From NCBI GenBank assembly GCA_027483785.1, contig JAIXTU010000134.1, positions 1 through 12,009 on the forward strand: DNA of 12,009 nt. The letters are read 5' to 3'. A model generated the notes under the pieces. It had not been told where the DNA came from. It worked only from the letters and a program-made list of their open reading frames with translations, and did not search any database. Shown here piece after piece: positions 4,845 through 12,009 of this stretch (its first letter is position 1; every line of letters begins with the position of its first letter). The translations under genes and the position numbers were made by a program. The stretch comes from Flavobacterium sp. Lineage in GTDB: Bacteria > Bacteroidota > Bacteroidia > Flavobacteriales > Flavobacteriaceae.

Positions 4845-7469
4845 ATGACAAAAATTACACAATTTCTCAAACAGAGCAGCCTGCTGTTTTTTCTGCTGGC
4901 TTCTGTTGCCGTATTTGGGCAAAGTGTCGCTGTAAAAGGTACTGTTAAAGATGCTCAAGGATTACCCGTTCCTGGAGCAAGCGTAACAGCCGGTACTGCC
5001 GGAACTTCAACCGATGTCGACGGTAATTTTTCCCTATCCTTACAAAACGGACAAAGCTATACCGTATCGGTATCGTTCGTTGGATACAAAACAGCTTCGC
5101 AAGCTATAACTGCAACAAGCAAAACAGAACTTAGTTTTGTTTTAGAAGAGGAATCGACAACGCTTGAAGATGTCGTGGTAACCGGTGTGGTTAATCCGCG
5201 TTCTAAAATTAAATCAAGCGTTTCCATTACTTCTATCGATGCAAAGCAAGTAGAACAAGCGGCACCGAGAACAACGGCGGAGATCTTTAGAACTATTCCA
5301 GGTATTCGAAGCGAATCGTCGGGTGGTGAAGGTAACGCGAACATTGCCGTTCGCGGTGTGCCGATTTCTTCAGGCGGTTCTAAATATTTACAACTTCAGG
5401 AAGATGGCTTACCTGTATTGATGTACGGCGATATTGCTTTCGCAACAGCAGATATCTTCACGCGATTCGACGCCAACATCGGTCGTATTGAAGCTATTCG
5501 CGGTGGTTCGGCATCTACGTTAGCTTCTAACTCTCCGGGCGGTATCATCAACTTCATCAGCAAAACGGGTAAAACAGAAGGTGGATCGATGACTACAAGC
5601 TTTGGTATGGATTACGATAATTTTAGAACAGACATTGAATACGGTGGAAAAATAGCCGACGGTTTGTATTTCCACGCAGGTGGTTTTTACAGAACCGGTG
5701 AGGGCGTTCGATCACCCAACTTTAATGCTAACAATGGTGGTCAATTTAAATTCAACATTACAAAAGAATTTGAGCGCGGATCGGTTACTGTATATACTAA
5801 ATTCTTGAACGACCGTGCGGCGGCTTACATGCCGATGCCTATTCAAGTTTCAGGAACAAACGCCAATCCAAACTGGAGCGATGCTCCAAACTTTGATGCT
5901 ACTACAGGAGCTTTGCAAAGTATTTACTTGAAGCACAATGTGAGTTTGGACAGAAACGGTAATATTCAAAGAAGAGATGTTGCCGATGGTATGAATCCTG
6001 TTTCTAAATCAATCGGAGTTAACGCTACTTTCGAATTAGGTGAAGGTTGGAAAATTTCCGAAAACGGACGCTTCTCTAAAAACTCAGGAGGCTTTATCGC
6101 GCCATTCCCAGCACAGGTAGCTTCTGGAGCGGATATCGCAGCAACATTCGGCGCTGGTTCAACGTTAGCGTACGCCGATAACAATCAAGCTGTATCGGCT
6201 TCACAACTCGTTTCACGTATTCACATGTTTGATACACAGTTAAATAACTTTGATAACTTTATGAACGACTTACGTATCAGTAAGAAAATCGAAGGAACAG
6301 GACTTTCGCTGACTGCAGGTTACTTTAAGTCGATTCAAAACATCTCAATGTCGTGGACATGGAACAGCTACTTGATGGAAGTGAACGACAACAACGCACG
6401 ATTAATCAATGTGTTAGACGCAGGCGGGAATGCACTATCTGAAAATGGTTTATACGCCTACGGAACACCTTTTTGGGGTAACTTGGCTCGTAATTATGAT
6501 ACACAGTACAATGTATCGGCACCCTACATGAATGTGTCTTTCGATGTAACAGAGAAGTTAAACCTAGAAGGTGGTGTGCGCTACGACAAAGGTGTAGTTA
6601 CCGGAAACTTTGCAGGCGGCGTTTCAACTGAGCGCGATATGAATAACGACGGTGTGATTTCTGCGCCAGAGCAAAATGTTTTCGCAATGGATACTGCAAA
6701 TCCAACTACTGTGAATTACGACTACGATTATGTATCGTTCACACTTGGTGGTAATTACTTACTTACAGACAAGCAATCGGTATTTGCTCGTTACAGCCGT
6801 GGAGGTTCTGCAAAAGCGGATCGTATCTTGTTTTCTGGTTTAAACTACTTAAATGGAGATGCAATTAATGCAAAAGATATGCTTGATCAGGCTGAAATCG
6901 GATACAAGCAAAAATTCAGCAACGGCTACGTTTTCGGAACTTTATTTTACAGTAAGACTACCGAAGAAGGAGGATTCGAAGCGACATCAAATACCATTAT
7001 TGAAAACGACTACCGCTCAATGGGTCTAGAAATTGAGGCGGGTTACAATCCAACAGAAAAGTTAAATCTTCGTTTCAACGGAACGTACACTAAAGCAGAA
7101 GTTGTTTCTGGAGCGAACGACGGTAACGATCCGCGTCGTCAACCGCGTTTCATGTACAGTGTTTTACCTACGTTTAATTTTTCTGATAAGAAATCAGATA
7201 TCATCGGATTGAGCTTCATCGGACAAACAAAGGCGTATGCACAAGACGACAACCAGTTGGTTATGGACGGTTTCTTGATTGTAAATGGATTTGTTGAGTT
7301 CGGTTTAACAAAAGGATTGTCGTTGAATTTAGCTGCAAACAACATCTTCGACACTTTAGCAATCACAGAGGCAGAAGAAGGTAGCATTACCGAGAACACC
7401 ACAAACATAGTTCGTGCGCGTCCGTTACCAGGCCGCTCAGTAAGTGCAGCTGTTACTTACAGATTTTAA
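4845..7469 (+). CDS. TonB-dependent outer-membrane receptor, probably for sucrose
   Basis: The product has 874 residues. The signal peptide is about 1-25 (SSLLFFLLASVAVFGQ). A carboxypeptidase-regulatory-like beta domain (about 28-100: VKGTVKDAQGLPVPGASV to FVGYKTA) follows, then a likely TonB box in LEDVVVTGV (about 107-115). The plug domain (about 118-240) contains EIFRTIPGIR, NIAVRGVP, RIEAIRGG and SPGGIINFISK. A 22-strand type beta barrel ends in the terminal phenylalanine of VTYRF. It is shorter than SusC-type receptors, and the genes around it include no SusD lipoprotein, so it looks like a FecA/CirA-like transporter acting alone. A perfect EF-hand-type loop occurs at residues 598-609. 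Divergence from the LacI gene and the downstream sugar genes suggest sucrose as substrate; this is inference, since receptor sequence alone does not give specificity. Confidence 0.92.
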   Translation: MTKITQFLKQSSLLFFLLASVAVFGQSVAVKGTVKDAQGLPVPGASVTAGTAGTSTDVDGNFSLSLQNGQSYTVSVSFVGYKTASQAITATSKTELSFVLEEESTTLEDVVVTGVVNPRSKIKSSVSITSIDAKQVEQAAPRTTAEIFRTIPGIRSESSGGEGNANIAVRGVPISSGGSKYLQLQEDGLPVLMYGDIAFATADIFTRFDANIGRIEAIRGGSASTLASNSPGGIINFISKTGKTEGGSMTTSFGMDYDNFRTDIEYGGKIADGLYFHAGGFYRTGEGVRSPNFNANNGGQFKFNITKEFERGSVTVYTKFLNDRAAAYMPMPIQVSGTNANPNWSDAPNFDATTGALQSIYLKHNVSLDRNGNIQRRDVADGMNPVSKSIGVNATFELGEGWKISENGRFSKNSGGFIAPFPAQVASGADIAATFGAGSTLAYADNNQAVSASQLVSRIHMFDTQLNNFDNFMNDLRISKKIEGTGLSLTAGYFKSIQNISMSWTWNSYLMEVNDNNARLINVLDAGGNALSENGLYAYGTPFWGNLARNYDTQYNVSAPYMNVSFDVTEKLNLEGGVRYDKGVVTGNFAGGVSTERDMNNDGVISAPEQNVFAMDTANPTTVNYDYDYVSFTLGGNYLLTDKQSVFARYSRGGSAKADRILFSGLNYLNGDAINAKDMLDQAEIGYKQKFSNGYVFGTLFYSKTTEEGGFEATSNTIIENDYRSMGLEIEAGYNPTEKLNLRFNGTYTKAEVVSGANDGNDPRRQPRFMYSVLPTFNFSDKKSDIIGLSFIGQTKAYAQDDNQLVMDGFLIVNGFVEFGLTKGLSLNLAANNIFDTLAITEAEEGSITENTTNIVRARPLPGRSVSAAVTYRF

Positions 7470-7496
7470 TTTTTTTTCATATTTTGTTTAGTTAAT

Positions 7497-7534
7497 GGTT
7501 CCCGTTTCTTTCCCAAGTTACGGGAACCTTTATT
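7497..7534 (+). terminator. Hairpin between receptor and transporter genes
   Basis: GGTTCCCGT (7497-7505) pairs perfectly with ACGGGAACC (7520-7528) across a 14-nt loop, followed by the T-rich TTTATT. It begins 27 bases after the receptor stop and ends before the transporter ATG. It fits a weak terminator or a processing/stabilising hairpin that would give more receptor than transporter mRNA. Confidence 0.55.
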
Positions 7535-7548
7535 AAAAAAAGCGTGTT

Positions 7549-8928
7549 ATGAGTAACAAACCTAAAATGTCTTTCTGGCAAATTTGGAATATGAATTTCG
7601 GCTTTTTCGGAATTCAATTCAGTTTCGGATTGCAGCAAAGCAATATGAGCGCCATTTATAAGTATCTCGGAGCCGACGAAGCCTCGTTGCCCATGCTTTG
7701 GTTAGCAGGTCCGGTTACAGGTTTGATTATTCAACCTATTATTGGTGCGATGAGCGACAATACGTGGTCGCCAAAATTTGGAAGAAGAAAACCGTATTTT
7801 CTGATTGGTGCGGTAGTTTCAAGTATCGCGCTTATAGCCATGCCGTTTTCTTCTGCTTTATGGATGGCTGCCGGTTTACTCTGGATTTTAGATGCCGCGA
7901 ACAACATTGCCATGGAACCGTATCGTGCTTTTGTAGCCGATAAACTTCCTAAAGATCAGCACGCGATTGGGTTTCTCATGCAAAGCTTTTTCGCAGGTTT
8001 AGGAATCACGCTTGCCAATTTTACGCCTGCTATTTTAGTAATGTTAGGAATACTTTCTATTAGCGACAAAGCCGAAAATGGTATTCCGATTTACACCTAC
8101 TACGTGTTCTTTATTGGTGCGGTTGCCGCCATTGTTTCAGTGCTGCTTTCGGTTTCAACGACCAAGGAGTATCCGCCAACCGAAGAAGAATGGCAAGAAA
8201 TTCAAGCTCAAAAAGCCAAGCACAATCTTATCTCCAGCGTTTGGCACGAAATTGTGGAAGCAATGAAAACCATGCCTTTAACAATGAAACAACTTATTCC
8301 GGTGAAGTTTTTTACCTGGTATGCCATGTTTTGTTACTGGGAGTTTATCACCTCGGCGCTGGCGCAGAATGTCTTTAAAACCACCGATCATAATGCGGTC
8401 GGTTTTTCTCAAGCGCAATTACTTACAGGAAATCTAAACGGCACATACAACATCATTTGTTTTGTAGCTGCGTTTGCTTTAATTCCGCTTGCGCTGAAGA
8501 TTGGTGCCAAAGGCGTTCATTTCATCGCATTGTTGCTCGGCGGTTTGAGTTTGATTGCCATGCCGTATCTCGACAACAGCACTGTTCTTCTTACCATTCC
8601 AAATCCCGTAGGTGCTGATATTGTAATCAGCACGATTTACTTGTACGCGCTCGGTTTAGGAATTGCTTGGGCATCCATGTTGGCCATGCCATACCAATTA
8701 CTCGCAGGTTCTATTCCTGCCAAAAAACGCGGCGTTTACATGGGCATTTTTAATATGTTCATCGTAATTCCGATGATTATCCAGATTTTTTCCATGCAGT
8801 ATTTTGTGTATGACTTACTCGGAACCAATCCGTCCAATGTGATTACTCTCGCGGGAGTTTTCTTGGTACTAGGAGCTGTTTTCACCTTATTAATTACCGT
8901 AAAGAATAAAAATGAAGTGGTTGATTAA
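7549..8928 (+). CDS. MFS sugar:cation symporter of the GPH/SLC45 sucrose-transporter type
   Basis: This 459-residue inner-membrane protein shows about 12 hydrophobic segments. Residues 51-90 (WLAGPVTGLIIQPIIGAMSD, then PKFGRRKPYFLIGAVV) match the loop 2-3 signature of plant SUT/SUC and animal SLC45 sucrose transporters, with GP, QP, Asp70 and the GRR-P cluster in place. A second polar loop (about 205-235: TKEYPPTEEEWQEIQAQKAK) separates the two six-helix halves. The expected role is proton-coupled import of the disaccharide from periplasm to cytosol without phosphorylation. Its 3' end overlaps the glycosidase gene by 17 bp. Maltose or another disaccharide is possible, but the GH100-like enzyme and fructokinase downstream favour sucrose. 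Confidence 0.88.
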   Translation: MSNKPKMSFWQIWNMNFGFFGIQFSFGLQQSNMSAIYKYLGADEASLPMLWLAGPVTGLIIQPIIGAMSDNTWSPKFGRRKPYFLIGAVVSSIALIAMPFSSALWMAAGLLWILDAANNIAMEPYRAFVADKLPKDQHAIGFLMQSFFAGLGITLANFTPAILVMLGILSISDKAENGIPIYTYYVFFIGAVAAIVSVLLSVSTTKEYPPTEEEWQEIQAQKAKHNLISSVWHEIVEAMKTMPLTMKQLIPVKFFTWYAMFCYWEFITSALAQNVFKTTDHNAVGFSQAQLLTGNLNGTYNIICFVAAFALIPLALKIGAKGVHFIALLLGGLSLIAMPYLDNSTVLLTIPNPVGADIVISTIYLYALGLGIAWASMLAMPYQLLAGSIPAKKRGVYMGIFNMFIVIPMIIQIFSMQYFVYDLLGTNPSNVITLAGVFLVLGAVFTLLITVKNKNEVVD

Positions 8929-10111
8929 CGACGAAAAGTTACAGCACGGCTATCACAACGCGATTGCGGTACTCCACCGCTGCAGCAGCGATATTGGCTT
9001 TTTAGCCAGTTGCGAAGACAAAGACAATTACCGACGTGTTTGGGCGCGCGATGGCGTAGTTTGCGGATTGGCTGCTTTAGCATCAAAGGATGAAACCCTT
9101 ATTGCCACATTTAAAAAAACGCTGCAAACTTTAGGTGCGTTTCAACACGATTTGGGAATAATTCCTTCTAACGTGTATTTTTCCAACGGACAACCGAAAG
9201 TGAGTTACGGCGGTTTGGTTGGAAGAACCGACACCACTTGTTGGTATTTGCTCGGAATTGCAATGTATGTGCAACAAACAAACGATCGCGCCTTTTTAAA
9301 TGAATCGCAATCAATTATTCAAAAAGCACTAAGACTTTTAGATACCTGGGAATACAATACAGGCGGTTTGCTTTATGTGCCCCTTTCTGGGAATTGGGCC
9401 GACGAGTACATCGTGGAAGGTTATGTGCTCTTCGATCAAGTTTTGCGTTTGTGGGGTTTGAGTGCCCTACAGCTGCTACAATCCGACGCTGATTTAAAAG
9501 TGAAAATCGAGCAAATTCGCACCAAGATTTTCGACAATTTTATTCAGCTTGACGCAAAGCGTTCGTTGCACCCCAGAACGTTTTCAAAACTCAGCAACAA
9601 AAATTACATACCAGCCTGTTTTGGCCCTGCCGGTTACAAAAATTATTTCGATGCTTTTGGAACCGCGATACTTCTGTTTACCGATTTAGTACCGACGGAA
9701 AGAGCCGAAAAGCTTGTTGATTTCATGAGTAGCTTAACACATGAAACCGAAACGAAATTAGTACCGGCATTTTGGCCACCCATTTTCGAAGTCGATGCCG
9801 ATTACCAACTTTTGTCTGAAAATCATAAGTACGAATTTCGCAATGCAGCTTATGAGTATCACAATGCGGGAAGCTGGTGTATGGTAAACGGTTTTGCAGG
9901 CGTTGCTTTGGTACAACACGGTAAAGTGGCAGAGGCTACAACTCTCTTAAAGGCCGTTAACGAAGCGAATTCGTTAGGTGAAAATGGTTTTTACGAACAC
10001 CATCATTCCCTTACAGCCGAACCTAAAGGAACTCGCTACTGCGCGTGGAGTGCAGCCGGACAAGTGCTCTTAACCCAATCTTTAAATCAAGAACTTTCAT
10101 GGAAGTTTTAA
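8912..10111 (+). CDS. GH100-like glycosidase, probable cytosolic sucrose hydrolase (invertase)
   Basis: The product has 399 residues, no signal peptide, and a probable (alpha/alpha)6 barrel. Several blocks line up from memory with alkaline/neutral invertases of GH100: YRRVWARDG (40-48) with the invertase VFVRD block; GRTDTTCWYLLGIAMY (104-119) with GRVxPVDSGxWWIILLRAY, making Asp108 the candidate general acid; and YEYHNAGSWCMVNGF (314-328) with WSYHNGGSWPVLLW. ENGFYEHHH (357-365) then AWSAAGQVL (378-386) lines up with the WPEYYDG / TWSIAGY block, making Glu362 the candidate nucleophile or base. GNWADEY (160-166) is an additional acidic motif. It is likely to cleave sucrose to glucose and fructose in the cytosol. 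Automatic annotation may call it amylo-alpha-1,6-glucosidase or debranching enzyme. It overlaps both neighbours, so translation is probably coupled. Confidence 0.72.
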   Translation: MKWLINDEKLQHGYHNAIAVLHRCSSDIGFLASCEDKDNYRRVWARDGVVCGLAALASKDETLIATFKKTLQTLGAFQHDLGIIPSNVYFSNGQPKVSYGGLVGRTDTTCWYLLGIAMYVQQTNDRAFLNESQSIIQKALRLLDTWEYNTGGLLYVPLSGNWADEYIVEGYVLFDQVLRLWGLSALQLLQSDADLKVKIEQIRTKIFDNFIQLDAKRSLHPRTFSKLSNKNYIPACFGPAGYKNYFDAFGTAILLFTDLVPTERAEKLVDFMSSLTHETETKLVPAFWPPIFEVDADYQLLSENHKYEFRNAAYEYHNAGSWCMVNGFAGVALVQHGKVAEATTLLKAVNEANSLGENGFYEHHHSLTAEPKGTRYCAWSAAGQVLLTQSLNQELSWKF

Positions 10112-11037
10112 AAGCTGATATCATTTGCGCAGGCGAAATTTTGGTCGACTTTATCGGTCACGAATTGCAACCAATAGCACATACGAAAGATTACCACCGC
10201 TATTTGGGCGGTTCGCCAACTAATGTGGCCGTAAACCTACAACGCTTGGGGAAATCGGTTGCTTTAGTGGCAACTTGTGGACAAGACGGGTTGGGCACCT
10301 ACATTATCGATAAATTAAAAAGTAATCAGGTTGATTGCCGGTACATTCGTCAAACGATGGAGCATCCTACTTCGGTTATCTTTATCTCGCGATCTACCGA
10401 AACGCCCGAGTTTATTCCGTTTCGCGAAGCCGATTGTCAGATTCTAACCTCTCAGTTTCCCGACGAGTTGGTGCAAAATTGCCAAGTATTTCATACTACT
10501 TGTTTCGCTTTGAGCAGAAATCCAGCACGCGAGGCTATTCTCAATCGCGCGGCAGCCGCTAAAGCAGCGGGTGCACTTTTAAGTATCGATTTAAATTACG
10601 CACCGAAGATTTGGCCCGATTTGTTGGAAGCACACCAGGTTATTCGTGCGTATTTGTCGCATGGTGCCTTGTTGAAAATCAGTAACGACGATTGTTACCG
10701 ATTTTTCGGAACGCATAAATCAGATAGCGAGATTTTTTCATTTTTTCACAATTCAGGCGCGAAAATCATTTGTTTAACGAAAGGTGCCGATGGTGTGAGC
10801 GTTTCGGCAGCGAATGGCGAAACATTTTCTAAGCCAGCGTTACCTATCGAAGCTGTAAAAGATACGACAGGAGCGGGCGATGCCTTTTGGTCCGGATTTA
10901 TCTTTGCGTATTTATCTGGCTATTCATTGCAAGACTGTACGCGAGCGGCACAAAAGTTAGCGCACATCAAATTGCAAAATGTTGGTCGTATTCCCGATAA
11001 CATTCCTCTGCGCGAAGCGGTTTTTCACGGGATTTGA
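10099..11037 (+). CDS. PfkB-family carbohydrate kinase, probable fructokinase
   Basis: The protein has 312 residues, standard for ribokinase/PfkB sugar kinases. The N-terminal IICAGEILVDFIG (8-20) and the first signature YLGGSPTNVAVNLQRLG (35-51) with ATCGQDGLG (58-66) form the sugar site. The second signature DTTGAGDAFWSGF (255-267) holds the anion hole and the catalytic base Asp261. The start is the ATG at 10099, 13 bp inside the glycosidase gene, because the fold begins directly after it. A frame opening at 10045 would add 18 residues antiparallel to nothing known and deepen the overlap. The expected reaction is ATP plus fructose to fructose 6-phosphate, consuming the fructose released by the upstream enzyme. 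PfkB members also include KDG and tagatose kinases; context selects fructose. Confidence 0.85.
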   Translation: MEVLKADIICAGEILVDFIGHELQPIAHTKDYHRYLGGSPTNVAVNLQRLGKSVALVATCGQDGLGTYIIDKLKSNQVDCRYIRQTMEHPTSVIFISRSTETPEFIPFREADCQILTSQFPDELVQNCQVFHTTCFALSRNPAREAILNRAAAAKAAGALLSIDLNYAPKIWPDLLEAHQVIRAYLSHGALLKISNDDCYRFFGTHKSDSEIFSFFHNSGAKIICLTKGADGVSVSAANGETFSKPALPIEAVKDTTGAGDAFWSGFIFAYLSGYSLQDCTRAAQKLAHIKLQNVGRIPDNIPLREAVFHGI

Positions 11038-11198
11038 CAAATATTAAGTAAAAATCTAGCAATCGGCAAAGTATTTTGAAAAAAAAACTTTTTGGTCTAC
11101 TACCGAGTTAGTATTTATTTGTCTAAAAAATTATTTAAAAATTTAATTTTTACGGTAATAATTTTTCATACTTTTAACAATGTAAAAACCGTGATTTT

Positions 11199-12009
11199 AT
11201 GAAGAATTTTAAGTTTCCGCTTCCCTCCTTGTTTTTCTTTTTTAATTCTGGATCTCTAATCGTAGAAATACTATATAGGAAAAGTCAATTAAATCTGTTA
11301 AAAACCCGAAGCAGTTTCTTTGTAGGAGCACTTGTTGCGATTATTTCAATTTCTTGTAGCCAAGATTTAGAGGTAATTGAAGCCGATTTTCGTGACGAAC
11401 GCCGTATTAGTTTCGATCAATTTAAATCAGAAACTAATGTCATAAACATTAAATCGGGTCTGCGGGTTTCTGATTTTGCGGTTTTACAATATGCTGCTAG
11501 AGGCGAGTCTCTTAATGAATTTTACATTGATACTACTTCAATCAACAAGTATACAAATGAATTTGACAAAACCACCTATGCATTTGCGGTAGTTTTGAAA
11601 ATTTCAGACAACGCTGATAAGCGGTACAATTTAGTTTACCGTAGAGTTGGAAATTCTTGGGAAAAAGCTATTGTGGCTTTTGACGACGAAATGGGCGACG
11701 GTAAAACATTAACAAATTTTGAAATCCGTTATGATAGTCAAGAGGCAACAATTTCTAGCACGTCTATGTGTTGGGAAACGGTTGTGGTCGTTGAATGTAA
11801 TGGATCATGCGAGGAAGCGCATCTGACTGAATGTGATGGGTTTGCCTGTGTTACTGGAGAGTGTTTGCGTACTATAACTCGATTGGTACTGTGTCCTTTT
11901 ATTGTTAGAACAATTGCCCCGAGCGAACCGCCTGGCGGTGGTTCTACTGGCGGCGGTGGTTCTACTGGTGGTGGCAGTAATACAGCCCCTCATAATACAG
12001 GCACCACTA
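11199..12009 (+). CDS. Cysteine-rich probable lipoprotein with Gly/Ser/Thr-rich linker (C-terminus beyond window)
   Basis: My translation from ATG 11199 is open to the window end (270 codons). The hydrophobic stretch SFFVGALVAIISISC (39-53) looks like a Bacteroidota lipoprotein signal with Cys53 as the lipidated residue, followed by SQDLE. The 30 or so residues before it are unusual, also hydrophobic, so the true start may be a non-ATG codon further in. An in-frame TAA at 11175-11177 bounds the frame. After ERRISFDQFKSETN (68-81) comes a beta-rich stretch, then a seven-cysteine region (191-232) with the pattern ECNGSCEEAHLTECDGFACV. The linker is GGGST-GGGGST-GGGS. I recall similar flavobacterial proteins with this SFDxFK and ECDGFxC arrangement and a variable C-terminal domain, but their function is unknown to me. 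It is separated from the sugar locus by 161 bp and appears unrelated to it. Confidence 0.7.
   Translation, partial: MKNFKFPLPSLFFFFNSGSLIVEILYRKSQLNLLKTRSSFFVGALVAIISISCSQDLEVIEADFRDERRISFDQFKSETNVINIKSGLRVSDFAVLQYAARGESLNEFYIDTTSINKYTNEFDKTTYAFAVVLKISDNADKRYNLVYRRVGNSWEKAIVAFDDEMGDGKTLTNFEIRYDSQEATISSTSMCWETVVVVECNGSCEEAHLTECDGFACVTGECLRTITRLVLCPFIVRTIAPSEPPGGGSTGGGGSTGGGSNTAPHNTGTT
11934..11978 (+). repeat. In-frame Gly-Gly-Gly-Ser-Thr coding repeat
   Basis: Three imperfect direct units, 15, 18 and 12 bases, encode GGGST, GGGGST and GGGS inside the lipoprotein gene. They form a flexible linker between the cysteine-rich region and whatever domain follows outside the window. Such repeats are prone to copy-number slippage between strains. 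Confidence 0.75.

Noticed and set aside
6928..6937. Operator-like half site ACGTTTTCGG in the receptor gene
   Set aside because: Only one half is present and it is inside conserved coding sequence; most likely chance.
10045..10098. 18-residue upstream extension of the fructokinase
   Set aside because: It lies wholly within the glycosidase gene and precedes the normal PfkB start; the ATG at 10099 fits the family.
11078..11096. A-rich/T-rich stretch after the fructokinase gene considered as a terminator
   Set aside because: The potential stem is only A:T pairs with mismatches, too weak to call.
11805..11993. Minus-strand frame rich in Thr/Arg near the right edge
   Set aside because: It is the mirror of the GGGST repeat and cysteine-rich region of the lipoprotein gene; low complexity and no start context.

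Overview
The window looks like chromosomal DNA of a Bacteroidota member, most likely a flavobacterium. Three things suggest this: AT-rich intergenic DNA with TAnnTTTG-type -7 promoter elements, a TonB-dependent receptor with an N-terminal carboxypeptidase-regulatory-like domain, and a 'grasp-with-spasm' peptide-modification cassette, a system known from Bacteroidota. No rRNA, tRNA, insertion sequence or CRISPR array was seen. No stretch over 300 bases lacks a gene.

Left part (1-3063, minus strand, clearly AT-richer): a RiPP (ribosomally made, post-translationally modified peptide) operon read right to left. A divergent control region (2860-3063) precedes a precursor peptide with a GG leader (2605-2859). 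A hairpin terminator/attenuator follows (2556-2588). Next come an exported TlpA-like thioredoxin protein, an ATP-grasp peptide ligase (gwsG-like), an unrecognised 66-residue protein and a SPASM-domain maturase (gwsS-like) that runs off the left edge. The last four genes overlap end to end, so they are probably translationally coupled. An XRE-type regulator (3064-3423) is divergent from the operon and may control it.

Centre (3424-3671): a gap between convergent genes holding a long imperfect inverted repeat that resembles a dispersed intergenic element.

Right part (3672-11037): a sugar-utilisation locus best explained as sucrose uptake and catabolism. A LacI-type repressor is divergent from an outer-membrane TonB-dependent receptor, and two near-identical palindromic operators lie between them. 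Downstream are an inner-membrane GPH/SLC45-type sugar transporter, a GH100-like (neutral invertase-like) glycosidase and a PfkB-family fructokinase. The last three genes overlap. The inferred flow is sucrose across the outer membrane by the receptor, across the inner membrane by the symporter, cytosolic hydrolysis to glucose and fructose, then phosphorylation of fructose. There is no SusD partner. The gene content resembles the sux loci of Xanthomonas and Caulobacter more than a classical Bacteroidetes Sus-type PUL.

Right edge (11199-end): the start of a cysteine-rich, Gly/Ser/Thr-rich probable lipoprotein, truncated by the window.
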